The translations under genes were made by a program, and so were the position numbers. This document shows, piece after piece, positions 23,093-38,200 of a stretch of 64,000 nucleotides of DNA. The notes under the pieces are model-generated. The model was not told where the DNA came from. It saw only the letters and a program-made list of their open reading frames with translations, and did no database searches. Within the stretch, counting starts at the first letter, position 1. Each line of letters opens with the position of its first letter. This stretch comes from Ascaris suum (Eukaryota > Nematoda > Chromadorea > Rhabditida > Ascarididae), in assembly GCA_013433145.1 (NCBI GenBank), contig CM024187.1, positions 11,235,326 to 11,299,325 of the forward strand, given 5' to 3'.

Positions 23093-26000
23093 TGAGCGGT
23101 TTTCTTAGAAGTTTTAACAAGTGACGATGTGCAATGAAGCATTTATCTCGCTTTGTGAAATTGTGCAGAGTAAATAATTGCTAATCTTTAGCTTCTTCCT
23201 TTTATTCATTAATAACTGCACTTTTGTTTTTATCATTCTTCGAGTAGACCATGTTGTGCGAAATTTATTGTCTTTCATGACGAGGCGTTATATGTCGATC
23301 TTTGAGGTGCGTTATGCTGCAAGGAACTGAGCCATCATCGATCACGAACTATGCTCAGAGGGGGCAATTTTTAGGTGCGGAAGGATTATCGGTAAGCAGT
23401 TTGGTGGAGAAGAATCAAAAAAATTATTCAGAAAGTCGGGAATTGCTCCATTGATTCCTTCCCCTCCCTCGGCTCCCAGAATACTAGATCGTCGTACATA
23501 AGTAAAGTTGAGGGAGTGATTCAGGTCGAATGGACATCGTTTGCATCAGTGGTGGCCTTAGAGAATCGCTGGAACGTGAGGCATATAGATAGAGCCTATG
23601 TCAAAATGGAACTTTGAGGGTATTGTAGAAATTAACCAGAAAATGAGATCACAGCTCATTTTTATGCTGGACGTAAAAAAGTTTTGCACATCGTTCAGTT
23701 AAAAAGCTGCAAATTTGGCAGAAAATTTTGAGGGAGACGATGTTTCCACGAGATTTTAGTTGTTATATTCTTTCACTTTTGCGACGTATTTTTAACACTG
23801 TAACGAGCTGCGAGATATTTTTTCGCTGAGGAAATACAGGGAATCTCCGAAGCTTGTTTAGATCTCTTCACTGTGTCTATAGCTTAGTAAAGAGGCCGTA
23901 TAGTTTTGAGGGGATTCTATACGATAGTTTAGAAGAGGCTTCAGCCCATCGACGTAGAAGTAAGAGAGGAATGAAGAAACGGCGTATTTCTATTCCTAAA
24001 CGCTGTGAAAAATATGTGCGCTTTGCATCCGTGCCTCTTTTGACCGGTTAAATTTTAGCAGTTTTTTTCAAAAAGTGCTTTCGGAGTTAGTGAAACAGTG
24101 AATAACTGCACTGTATTTCACAAATAAATGCAGCTTCTATAGTCCCCTTCATAAAATTTTTCTCTAGTGATACATCATAGGGGACAATTTTAAGCTGCAG
24201 GTTTTTACAGTTTCATTTTAGAATTTCAATTTCGAGTAGTTCAAAAAGAAAGAGAATTTTGTAGCTGAGGTTTTTCTCTGCGTGGTGAGGTTGCCTCTGT
24301 TTTTTTTCTTACGCGGACATTTTCTTTATGCATGTTATGCACAAGTACATAAAGTGGTGATGGCGTACTCTTAATGTTGCCTCGTATGTTTTTTTGCTAG
24401 CGATTTCCCAATTTATTGTTGTTCTTGATCGTTGCTGATTTGCTTGTTTTTACTTTCCAGCAAGAAATTACTCTGCTTTCTACCTGGAAAACGAGTAGGG
24501 CAGATTCAAGAGATTGATTTTTTATAGTTTTTGCTATTCCCTTCGTGTTTTTAGTAGGGGCAGAGTATAAATTAATAAACACTGGTTTATTCAAGAAAAA
24601 GCAATTTGATTTGGATTGTCAGTTTAACGCCTCTTTCAAAATTTCCATCGGAAGAAAACTCGCCTGGTTGAATAGATGAATAGTCTTTATTCATAGAAGA
24701 ACAAAGAAGACTGCATTGAAGCAGTGGATTATAAGAATAACATAAATGCGCATGTATCATAGGTATATGATGAAATATAAACTGAGAGTCCATCAAAAAC
24801 AGCACTTCGAAATACTTAACGACATTTTTGTGCATAACTAGGTGCACCTAGCTCCTTAGAAGAAATTTTACAGAGTTCCCTCCCTTTATGCCCCCCTCCC
24901 CCCTTCCCCCTCTCCGCTGCTTTCAAATTTTACAGACCTCTCCAAGCCTGTCTAAACCTGCGTTTTCATCTATATTAAAGCATGACTATGTGCATCTCTG
25001 GAGTTTAAATTTGTGATAAGTAGCGGCTATGAATTTTCATGACAGCCCATTATGAGCACCAGCAGAAAATACTGGATAGAAGAAGTGCTAGTGGTCTAAG
25101 GGTATTAAATTATAGGCTACGCGAATCAGTTCGGTACCTAAGGAGGGTGGTCGTCGGCTTCGACAACGCACCAGGTTGATCGGGGACTAGGGTTGCCTGC
25201 CTAACAGCGGTCTTCTCATGCCGACGGATCCATTTATGTATAGCGGGAAGCAAAAAAAAGGCGGTGAAGGGGAATCTTAAGTCACAGTAAATGTTGATTG
25301 GCTTTTGTTTCCAAAGATGATGCTAGAGTGAGTAGAAATTAGAAATCACTGATATGTAGTCGCCATTTGCTATTACTTCCATTGAACTTATCCCAACGTT
25401 CAAGAAACTGTGAAATATACATTTACGGCGTTCTCCATTATGCAGAGCCCGCAGATAAAGAGTCAGTTTTGGTGCTTCATTCGAGCAACATTCATTCACA
25501 GGCTTTACAGACGACTGCAGTTGTGAATTTGCCATAGTGAACTCGAACAGTCCAAACAGAGTTTGGGTCTTTAGATTACAGCGGCGTGCCTATCACGGTT
25601 CGTCGCTTAAAACTAGCAGACAGAAATTAACGTGCACACGCAGATATGTGCAGCCATTTTTTCATTCTTTTCATGCCTGTGATGTTATGCATTTTTCATA
25701 TTGGGCTATCCAAGTTGGCCGTTCATATTTTTTTAAAAAATTCAGTTAGAATTGTTAGACTTATTTTGGATTTTCACAGATAATGCAAACGGTATAAAGG
25801 TTGATTTTGGCTTTTTCATGTGATCGAGTTTCACAGCAAATTTGTTGTATGTTAGGCTCTCTTCGACATCGTATGCAAAATGCCATTCTTACAACATGCG
25901 AAACAGCCAATATTTGCCATTTGTTTTATCAGTTTGAACTACTCGTTCATATCGTTTCAAGTGTTTAGTCCGATCTTTTATGACCGGAACTGAACCAAAT

Positions 26001-26147
26001 TGCTTGCAGGTGATGCAGAAGCCACATCATTTGTTTTTCGTTAAAGTTTCTATGTAACTAGCACAATATAACTCGAATGAAAGGTTGTATTCAGAGGAGA
26101 TTGTTGTTTCGCGAAGTTTCGGCATTCTTGAGCATCGCTCTAAAACA

Positions 26148-26148
26148 T

Positions 26149-26206
<58 letters not shown>

Positions 26207-26274
26207 AAAATATATATATATATATATAATATAAATATATATATATATATATTATATATATATATTATATATAT
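26148..26274. repeat. Interrupted (TA)n array
   Basis: A TA array broken several times by TAAAATA, TTATA and similar irregularities, so it is more degenerate than the other TA arrays in the window and may be older. Confidence 0.95.
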
Positions 26275-29200
26275 TGTTTGTTCATAGCCTATTGGCGAAT
26301 CGATTTTGTCGAGAGCAGGTTTAACGCGATTTGTTTTAAACAGTACATGTTTTGTGCACTGCTTACAGTAAAGTAACCCTGAGAGAAGGAAATACTATTA
26401 ATGAGATTATGCGAAGTTAAGGCATTTTGCAATTCTTTGCCGACCTAACTTTCTTTTCATTTTTTTATGGTGGTCGTTACGCTCTATTCATTTTGGCTCG
26501 AAATGATGGGCATCCGCAGCTGTAGGCATCAATCTACGGTGCAAGTCAAGCAACTTGACGTTTGCTTGTAATGTCACAACTTCTGCTGCCTCCTGGCAAC
26601 ACTTTCAACATCACTTGTGGCTCATTATGTGGCTCCCACAGAGTTATTCAAGGGCAGTGGCGCTGAACTGAATTCAATTCAACTGAATATTTATTTGCAA
26701 GACGAAACGTGTGATGCATATGTAAGCCATAGGGCCTTAAGGCCATACGCAGGTCACAGTGAACACAGTCTGCAGTATGCCATTGTTGGGAGGAATAACG
26801 GAGGAAACGGAACGACATGTGCAAATGTACTCGGTAGGAAATGGAACTAAAGATACAATCGAATGATATGTTACGTACTTGGAGGCGTGTTTTAAATTTC
26901 ACTCTAATAAGTAATGCTGTGAGAAGTAAAAGAATAAGTAAGGAATAATGCTGTAACAAGTGGAAGAGACACATGAATGTTACATTGAAAAGAATAAGAA
27001 CAGGCTGATGTGAATCTGTACCGAGGATAATGAAAGTTTATACGGGACAAAAAACGATAATATGCGCTTAGCGATCACTTTATATATGCAAGAGAGTGTA
27101 AGTGATTATCTAATGCATGAATATAAGCGATTGGTAATAACATTCAGTTAACTATCATCCGTAATGAAAAACCGTAGTTGGGGCCACGTGAGAGAGACGT
27201 AAATTCGAGTGGTTCCAGTGAAACGAAGAAGGATGAATTTGAAAATTTCATGCAGGGGAAGGCATTTGTAATTTTGGACAACGAGGAGCTCCATGCTTCT
27301 CTCAGCATGTTTGCGAACTACCTAAACGTGTCAGAGCAAACTTGGTTGAATTCAGGTTGACGTTCATGAGCACAGCGGTCGTAACCAATCGTGATAGAAT
27401 ATTCAGTGAGCTCAATGAACGGAATACCATCATTATTATGAATAATATTATGTCCCGCAATCAGGCTAAGAAATGTTGCCCTAATTACGATAAAGCGTTC
27501 ACGAGAATTGCAAAAAAAAAACACCCTTTACTACTAAGGGCAGTTTATTCGAGAGGAGAACTGCTCGTGCGAAGATGGTTAGCGCCGCATGGTGTTTTAG
27601 GAGGATACTCGTCACCGCAACAGCAACATGAGATCGCGAAGAAATAATTGCAATTAATTTTATGACCTAATACTGCATCTGTGGGTTGTTCTAATTTCTG
27701 AAATGGTTGGGAGTGGCACTATATACGATGGTCTATGAATGTTTATTGTATACGAATTTTGACAAACTTTAACTTTTTCTAATAGAAACCTGTATATAAA
27801 ATAGACTAGTATCACCATAAATTTTGTCCACTCATAAAAAATACAAGTTTTTCCTTGTTTTTCCCGATATATTTGGCTATGCGGTTCGTCCATGTTTTTT
27901 AGCATGCCGCGGGTCTCCTAGAATCGTGCAATTTAAACCCAGTCTAAGAACGAGCATTCAGTGGTCAAGCAGTGAAATAATGAAAGCAACAAAAGAGAAA
28001 TAAAGCATATCAACGGTAAATGAACAGTAAGATATAGCGAAGAGGTCATGCCGACATAAGAGAAAACGTATCAAGCAAATCGGTGCGGATATAAAAAATG
28101 AGTGCAGTTACTCCAACATAAAATATTTTAGAGAGGAAATTCTTGTAGAAACAGTGGAACACAGATGGTGCCAGCACTTTAACGTCACCTGCTACTGATC
28201 TTCGGTTAATCGGCTGCCGCCTTCGGCAAAGCTGTGTCCGAAATGGTCACAAGTGTCAGGAAACGTTTTGTGGAGGTTAAGAAAAACGAAGTTAAAATTC
28301 AGCGGTTATTAAATGTCAATTATACCGACATTTACAAAAGAACAGCTAGTCATTCTGTCGCTGAATCACTGCATCGATTTAGGGGTTAAACTTAAATCTT
28401 TGGTGGGAGTTTTTATGAGGCGCAGAGAGAAGCTCAAAGAGTTCCTTAAATTGACCGCTTTTGCGTAAAATAGACTGCAAATACGTGAAAAGATCTGATT
28501 ATCTGGGGTTTCCGGAAACCGTGGAAATTATGAAACAAGCGGATTCACTTGCTGTTGAGACATAGCTGAACAAATCGTAAAGCTCTAGGTAATTAATTTC
28601 ATTATCAACGAATTTTAAAACTAGAAGAACGTCTGGAAAAGTCCGACACCTCAACAGATTCAAAGCGCAGCAAACCGAGCCCTTTAGGCAACCAGAAGTG
28701 AGAATTCCGAGACTGCGCTTAAAATTGTCTAAGCTGATTTCAGCCTCTCCAGCAAAGTTGATTACAAAGGTTGCAACCATTACAAAGGTCCTCTTCCCCA
28801 AATCTGAGAGACCACTGCTTGAGCCATGTGAGAGTTAAGTTAAAGATTGTCGTCAAGTAATGGAAAGCGCCTTTCACGGGATTAGTATTGCTCGCTAGCT
28901 GCAACAACTTCGACAAGTTAGCTTTAATTAATTTAAGTATTACTATCTATAAAGAGTGGAATTGTTAGTACTATTCATGTGGCTGTTCGTAGGTTGCATA
29001 AAAAATAATACTACTAGTAGTTGTTATTAGCACTAGCAACAGCTTCAACTTGCAAAATATGCTAATGGGGAGCCTTCAGACAAATATATACCTGTACACT
29101 AATCAATCATAGTATTGCTCTTGACATTTATTAATACCAGGATTTGAATAAATGCCTCGATAATATGTTTTGAAACATTTACACAACGGTAAGTGAACAA

Positions 29201-30005
29201 ACTGACGGACATACAGTATCGTACGCTTGAAAAATTTTTCCAATCGTTCTCAGGCTTTGTCAAAAATAACTTTTGAGGGTGCAGAGGCCCGGAAGAAGAA
29301 TGCGTAATAAAAAAGAAGAAATAAGGAAATTGCGTCGAGTTGTATGTGGATAGGATGTCGGTCTATCATGTTAAGGCGTAGTCGACTGCAGGACCAGCAG
29401 GGAGTGACTACTACAATTTGGCTGGGAGTGCGTGCTCGTAGCACAGCTGTTCGCAAGTGCGCACCCTCATGCTGCTGTTGCTAGCAGCACATCGCTGAGG
29501 TGTAAACCGTTTCGAACGTATCGATGATGTTAGCTGTGCCCACACCATTCTATGCTATATTCATCATTGTTCTCTGAACAGTCTTTCTTTTTGCCCAAAT
29601 ATTTGTATTCCGAATTTGAAATGTTTCATTCGATATGCTTCATCCGATGTTTCATTGTAAAGTGCTCCACCTCTATTTCTTGTTTTGGGCTTACTGTAGT
29701 CGTATCCTCATCTTTAAGACTACATTTTGACATTAGATTCTCTTTAAGAGGTTGTTTTGAACGAGTAGTCGATAAACCTGTGTCTATTGGCGTTCTTCGT
29801 GGGTTCTTGTGCTCAAATTATTTGCTTACCGTAAAGCCCCATGTGAAGTCTCCCATGTGTTGTTGTCATGCTTAGAAATTTGTTACGAACCCTTCCCGAT
29901 AATAGTTCAGAATTAGCAGAGTGCGCCGTAAGCTTGGTGGCCATTGACCAAAACGCATGAAAAATCCAATTTTTATTTTCAACCGGGCACCACCAGGTAA
30001 CGACC

Positions 30006-30270
<265 letters not shown>

Positions 30271-32296
30271 CTTTTCGCACATGTATATATTGCATAAACA
30301 TATGTAACATAAATCATCTCTGGTCACTTTGACAAGCAGGTCGATTGGCGTGTTCAAAGAAATTTTTGAGCAGATCAGCACAAAAATGTTTTTGAGGTAA
30401 CCTGAGGTAGTCGAAAGTGAACGAATCGGTCATACAAGAGATATAGTCGATTGTTCGGTAACAATGCCTTAGTTCTGTGTCAAGAAAATAACGACCGACA
30501 ACACTTTAAACCTGGTTGACAGCACCACCTAGCTCTGTCTCATTTCATTCACCTCTCAATATAGATGTTGATTTGAGGTTGCGTCGCATCAAGTGGACGT
30601 GAAGTGTCAATTTTTTTAGATGGATGGTCCACTGTGAAATCCTCACTGTTGTCTTGTATAGCTTTCAATATAATTGTGCCGTTTTGATAAGTGGAATTGT
30701 CTTCACTAGTCGATGTGATTCTGCTGCTGAGCTTGACAGTTGGTTTGGTCTTTATAGTGACCTCAGTTGTGATCTTGACCTTGTTGATACATTTTATGTA
30801 TTTATTAGGGATTCTGATATGTTTATTTCAGTTTTAAGTAAAACGACGAGTGATAGCGATAATGTACCTCTAACCGATTTCTGAAATTGTTGTGTCCCAA
30901 CGGTCGCCTTTATGCAGAAATGGCGTTGTTCTGACGAATCACATCGCTGAAAAGCAATCAGACTTCAACTGCTTCATTTCAAGAGCGGAAATCAACTGTC
31001 TGAATAAGTGGGTGATGAAGGAGCGAAAAATTTAATAGGAAAAGATAACTGCCAAGGGTATCGTACATCAGCCTTTTAACGAAGCAAATTTTTGAGATGT
31101 TACTGCTATGGGGAGAGGACCGAATATGAGAATTACATAGGAAACTGGAGGCTTAAACGTTTCTGTTTTGATTTCCGGCTGAGGACTGTCATCTATTGAG
31201 TCACAACTATGCACGATCCTTCGTTTTTTATGTATTAGTGGGTTTCTGACGTTAACTTGTGATAAGCATAGTTCCCATCTCTCCTTAGTGAGGAACTCTT
31301 CTTGAGAGATTTCACAGTATACTCCATCATAATGAGCCCATGCTGATTTCAGATGCACTTGTCTGTTATGCAAATTTGCCTGTTGTATACATTGATGGTT
31401 GCAACAACTGAAACAGCACGCCGTCGAAACTCTGCGGTTCGATCTTTGGAGTTGCATGCAACCAAAGGCAAATTTTTCATTCACACCCTCCATTCGGCAA
31501 ATTTCTTCTCCACGGCCGGTAAGCAGAATTTCATCTGTTGCCTTTGTCTAGAGAAAAGATAATTTTTCCTTTGGTTTTTCATGCAAATGGGTTTCTGTAG
31601 GGCACTTCCGATACCGGATGGTCTACCAAATCCATATATGGCTGTAATAACCACGTATATGAGCCCAAAAATGTTGTCAATTCCATCAGAGGTGCAGTTG
31701 ACGTAACTCCAAATACAACCGTACATTTAGTTTGACCGATCGTTTAGAAAAGTTATGAAATTAGAAAACCCACTGCTAAAGCAGTGTCATCATGCAAGAC
31801 ACATCCAATCGTGAGCACTAAGAAGTGGATTAAATCATGTTACGGACACGGAACGCTTATTCAAACTTTTAACCACACAAACTCTTCGAGGAGCCTAGGT
31901 TTAGTTTATGGATGCAAAGTGGAAATGTTTTCCAAGAACCTCAGTCAAAAAGAAAAATACAGAAATAGGAATCGGCACAGATTGAAATCGGAAGAGTTAG
32001 TTTATTATGCCAGTTTTGTTCCTTTACTTTCGCTTTCTTTTTGCTGTTTTGTTCCAATTTGTTTTTCAACTCTTTATTCCTTTTTAACTGTACACTGGAT
32101 TTTGCGCTAACAAATAAGCAATTTTTTATAAATTGTAAAAGTCTGTAAGAGTTTGCAGCTCACTTGTTTCAATTTTGGCTATGGAAGGAAATTTTTTTGT
32201 ATGCAAGAACTGTTTCTCACAGTGAACACAGGGATTTCACATCGCTTGCTTTTCTTTTTTGACCACGTATTTCATAATCATTCAAACATCTTGCAG

Positions 32297-35200
32297 ACTT
32301 CGCTTTTTTACACATACGACGTTTTCAAAGGCTTTCTCGTGTTTCCGCATACATCCGTAAGAATGTGAACAGAGATCATGAGGCAGATGCGAACAAATGC
32401 TTCACACTCATGTCATACGTATATCATTAAAGGAATAGAAGCGCATAATATATCGTTATGAAGTGAGCATGAAGCAGCCATGTCGCACTGCGCATAAGGC
32501 GCGTTTTCGTACGTATGAGACCCTGCATCACCCATCAAAGACGACTTATTTTTTCCCATTTTATAAGGAAGTAGGTAATATAGAGCATATCGTCATATAT
32601 AGTAGCCAGAGGCATTTTGGCACACGGAAAATAGGTGCCTAGCATAATGTGGTGTTGAGACGCGTTGGTGCTACAGTTTTCGCCGAAGGAAGGTGGAGGG
32701 GGAGTTTTAACACTGTTACTAAACCGGAGTGACGATTCTAAACAGCTCCTTCCTTCCGTGCCCTCTCGCCTGCCAAAACGGCCGCGCCAGTACGCTTTTA
32801 CAAAGCAAGCCAATGCAGTTAAACTACGTCAGAGATCACCACCATGCAGTCAACGTCGTTCGCGATTACAAAAAGCGCCTTGTCATTTAAAAAAAATAGC
32901 TGCGAATAGAGCATAATTTTGTGCAGTAAGCGCACCTTAACTCTTACGCAAATACGATGTTAATATATGATATTTTGAACCTATGCAACCTGTACTGCTT
33001 CATCAAAATTAACGTCGCTATCTTAAAAGTATTTTTAGCGATCAACATCATTTTTGGGCTCAGAAATAGGCTCATCTTCCACTTGTCCTCCCCCTTACCT
33101 CCGAATTTGTTGGATCTTTGAGATCCTCTCCTTCGTCCCACCTCATTGGCAGAGCAGGAAGGGGGCGTGAGATAGACGGGGGGAGGGAGGGAAGATTTTC
33201 GAAACAACCGTAACTTGTCGTCACGACATTCTAAACGGATAACAGAGCCCAATAGTGAAATCCTCAACTCAACAGCTGGGGACATTAAATCCGATAGTTA
33301 AGTAATGGCTAGTAATGGAAATTGCTGCTTCCTCTTTTAACATATAAGAAGGCGTGCATTCTTTTTTTATTCATAAAGGTGCCAATTGGTTACTTTTTTT
33401 CGTTTGGATAAACTCCGAGTATTTTTTAGTGGATGTTAAATGGTCGGCAACCGTGAAGGGACGTCCAAGTCTACCGTTGTGGCTGCATTTGATGCCATCA
33501 CGGCACAAGGTTCTCGCCTATCTCTATGGGACGCCTGTCACTCCAGCCATACAAATCGTAATCCATGCAATCGCTCGCCGCACCGACAATTTCGAGACCG
33601 CACAACAGTTCATTACCATTTTCTTCAATAATGATGGCAAGTCATGATCATTTCGTTACTTAGATTGCAATTGAATTTAATCAGATTTCAACCGACCGAA
33701 AGAATGTGTCACTTAAAATGCCTTGGGCTCGTGTTCAGAAATCGAATGGGACTGATTTGCTTAAGAGGCATTTTTCTTTATGTGACTGGTTACTGCAGTT
33801 GTATTCACATGGAAGATTGGAGACACAAGAGGCGATTCGCAGTTCGTTGTTTAAACCGTCTTATTTTCACTCATGTTTTATTTCTTTCACAAATATATAG
33901 TTGCTGCGTCATTGTGGAATGGTTGCACGTTCGATTCGGTTATTGAGGTAAACATTCCACCGCCAACAACGCTTTGATCAATATCCTATTGAACTATGGA
34001 CATGAAAAACTTCTCACTTCTTCCTGTTCGTGTTTTTGCTATTTATCTGCATCAAAATGATCACTGCTGGGCACAGCCATCAGTTTTCATCAATCTCGCG
34101 ATGGAGAGCTTCCCATCCATTTTACGTCACATAGAGTGTCTCTCTCGACATGCCCAATTTAATAAACTGTTGTAACTATGGCAGTGATCGCGTTGAGAGG
34201 GATACCGGGTGGAAACGAAGAAACACGGGAGATTCGGAGTAGTTTGCTGGAGAGCACCACAGGTCATAGGGCGACTAGAAACGGCGGAGGTACTCAGAAG
34301 AGCTGCCGACCGGAGATCTGTCGAATGGAGAAGACTGAATCCGACGGGCTGAACCTCGACTTACATAGGCCTGAGGCAGACCAAAAACACCAAGTCGATC
34401 AATGGCACTGCGCGAAGAATAATGAACGAGAGCTGACCATAGAAACAGAATGATCACTGCGATGTTAGGTCAAAAATAGATTTTGATTACAAGAAGATGT
34501 CTTGATTTGGCTCTTCAGCTCCATACCCAACATAAACTCTGTAAGATTTTTGTTGTGGAAATACGTAATAGAAAAATGGGAAAGACCAGTGTTCCAAAAA
34601 TATAATGAAGTAAAAGATGTCCATCTTAAGAACTCTACTCCCCATTTGGAATGTTTAGAGTCGTTCTCCATTTGGAAGTTTAGAGTCGATAGAAGCTTAA
34701 TTAAGTTCATATTTTCAATCCCACTAGACGAATCACACAGCGAATTGCACGAGCATAATTTTTTCTGAAGTGCCAGTAAACAGTGCTATGGAACTGCAAG
34801 TTTACTTGGATATCGGTCAAAAATTACCTCGGCGCCATAGATTCGATTGTCTGTGTTAAAGGAATCCTATTTAGTTTCCTTTCCCGGCACAGTAATTGAA
34901 ATATATGAAAAAAAGATGTCGTCTTGATTTCATCGCAGAAACCCTCTAGTCGTGTATTGGCTTGCGGAGGTTTGGGCTCGGAATGAGGGGAAGACGTGCG
35001 TGAATCTTTCATCACAGGCTAAACTTGTTTCTCGTAAGATCATCAGGCCCTTTTCTTCGCTGGACAAAGTTCTGATGCCTTTTTTCAGTGGAGATCAGCC
35101 TTCTTGTTTCTGAGAGGTTTATGCTTCGTTTTCCTTGTTTGCAACACTATTCACTTCTTATATATGTATGATTTTATTTGAAGTTCTGCTTCAAAAGAGG

Positions 35201-38200
35201 TGATACGCAGTAAATAAGCTAAAAACACGCCATGTGCGATATCTTGTTTACCCACTCAATAGTCTTTGCTATCCAACTAATTAAGCGGAATATTTAGCAC
35301 GCTACAATGCGTCCACGCAACAAGTTGTCGAATTGCGTGTGAAGAACTACGATGCGGAGGAATTTATAAATGGTCGAAGTGGGCTAATCGAGAAGATGCA
35401 CACATCGTTGAAGGATTCGTTTCGCGGCAAAGGCATCAACCCCTATATTTTCGATGTGATTCCTGCAGTGAATGCACCGCCCGAGAAGACTCATTTTATT
35501 CGTGATCACAAATTCGGGTAGCCTTTCTGAGTAACCTGAAATACCTTCCTTCGATTACGTTCATCTCCCATAAAAAAACCTGCTGAATATCGTTTGCATC
35601 TTTGGAGGGTTGAAAAGAAGGCTGTATGGTTTTTGTCGGCTATCAAATGTCCAATCGCTTAATTTAGAGCTCAGTACTGACGATAGCTTACTGCATTGAT
35701 GAAAAGTTGCATATGAAATAGATGCGTAGTTTGGCGCAATTTAAAGATTAACATGCATTCAGATTTAAGAGTAGTTATTAATATAATCAGGTTTACCTGA
35801 ACACCCTGTGCTTGTTCAGAAATAAGATTTCTTGTAGGGCAATCATACAAGTGGGAACACAGAAGCGTTTTCACACAAATGTGCTGAACTTGGAGCGAGG
35901 TTTGCAGACGAATTCGCAATACTGCACCAGAAATCCACTCGTTCCACTCGACAAATACTTTGCGCCAACATTTCAGATTGACTGGTGCAATTTTCACGTG
36001 GTATGTTTTCCATCGCCCGGTTATTTACCTTTATTTTGGCTGAACGAAACTTGTTTATTTCATCAACTTAAACACCTCTTTGAAAGCTAGAATTTTACTG
36101 TTTGTTTGGTACTAACTGCTTGGATATAGTCATGTTCAAGTTCGGCGCTGTTAAGTCAAGGAGCAGATTTTTGCATCAGTTTCTTGCATTCATTGAAATA
36201 CGTTTTCATCTCGCAGACTTTTCGAAACTCAAATCGTTTGGGTACCTTTGATGCGACGTGCTTGCACTGAAATCATTTGGAAGTCCTCTTCTTAAATAAT
36301 GCATTTAAAAACTAATAATGGAGAACGAGATTTCTGAACAAACTGATGCAAAATATTGCTGAGAATTAAAGTTGTAGAATTGTTCGAAATGTGAAGCAAA
36401 TTTTATAAGACATTGATTGAGTTCTTGACGCAATTGCACATAGTTTTTTTCAACACTTTTGAATGCCGTTTTCTTTCACATTTTCATCACTTGCAGATTG
36501 CAAAAAAAGGAACGGAAATCACTTCTTCAGATGATCTGTGTAATAACAGCAGTAATTCAAAGGATATTCAACTTTTAGATTCGATGATAGGGAAAAATGT
36601 TGCAGTACCACAAGAAAACTGGCAATAACATTTCTGTGTTAAGTACCACGGGATCTATAATAGATAACAAAGTTTTTTGCAACAACGCATTTGCTTAGTT
36701 AGTCTGGCACATACTACCGGCCGGGCGTGAACAGTGAGGGTGTTTTCTGAAGTGATTAGATGAGTTATGTAAATTTCATTCTCGGCGAAAGGCAATGCGA
36801 CAACCGAATTGCATTCTCTTCAATAATTCACCTCACTCTCTTTGAACTGTTTCCGCTCTCTTCTCCATTCCCTAAATGCAAAAAAAAAGTGATGCTGTGT
36901 GGGCTAATAATTGGGAGAACGTTCAGAAGAATGTAACGATGATGCAACTGGGCGATGAGAGAGATGCACCGCGTGCGAGACTTCTCGCCGCTGTACTTAA
37001 CGAAGAGAATGAGCAATCAACGCCATTGCTGTCGACCGAAGCGACGTTAATGAGTGAAGAGCCAAGTGCAATCCGAACACGATACTACTTCTGGGAATCG
37101 TTTCTGGTTAGGCTCATGTACATTATTCGATCTCATCGGTGACATTTCATTCGACAAACAACACAGCTAATTAAGGCAGGAATTGTACCTGTTTAAGCCA
37201 CACATAATTCCTTTCCATTCGTTTAAAATTGTCAGAGAGATTGATGATACGATCAGCTTATTGTTATGGTTGGTTTTTGATACACTGCTCTTTATATCAC
37301 AGCACTTTAATAGGCTAAATAAAGGAGCAGATATGATGGCAGTCGTATGTAAGTATATCAATCTGTTGATTGAGAACGACAGCCTGTAGAAAGCATTGAA
37401 TCTATTTCAAGGCTCAGGTTATGCAGATAGTGCATTTCGAAGAAACTGTCAGCCAATCTATAAGAAACGTTGCTCTTTATTACACATAAATATCCATATT
37501 TCACAATTGTTTCTTCAGAAATTTGGTCTGAGCTAACGACAGAGTTTTATGTAAAGAACAGTAAACTGCAATGTAACAGAAAAACAATATGCAGATGTTT
37601 CCTATGCTGGGAGTATGCTGCATATTGCTTCTTATTCTACTCAGTGTAATATTTTTCGGACGACGAGAAGGACAGCACTGGAGGGACTATAAAACGCCTA
37701 AGTTAGTTTTTCATTATTGGGGTATCCTTTGAAAAGTTTCAGGAAAAAGTCTGGATCCGCAACAAAGCTTTTAGAAAGGGCAATCTCAGAATTAAGATTC
37801 TTATCTGATAGTTACCGTAAATAACGGTTGCTTTCCAGCATAAAGTTTCCTTTCTGCATACAGAAGTTATGAGATTCAACAAACGAACAAGGAATGAAAC
37901 TGTGAATTATTGGTGCTAAGGATTCAAGGCGGCACTAGCGCTAGAGTCGAATCTACGAAGTTGTTGTCGAACGCTGTATGATCGTCGAACATTGCGCCTG
38001 AGTATGCCCTAGGCTACGATCGCATTATTCTTTTTTTTTTCACCGGAATGCTGTCGTTAACGAAAATGCACTGCGATGCGAGCAAACCAAATCCATCGTG
38101 TTGACGATTATTTGATAGAGGTTTAACTCGTTCATTTAAAAAATGTAATGCACTGTATTAATTCTCTCGTAAAAAAACCGTCCGTATTATAGCATCTTTT

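Noticed and set aside
28499..28801. 100-codon minus-strand frame
   Set aside because: No paired splice sites or recognisable motif; the neighbourhood looks like decayed repeats.
33440..33631. Frame MVGNREGTSKSTVVAAF
   Set aside because: It is a shadow of the sarcoglycan ectodomain exon, which reads KGRPSLPLWL in another frame.
34178..34453. 91-codon forward frame
   Set aside because: It overlaps dispersed repeat A inside a sarcoglycan intron and its composition is not coding-like.
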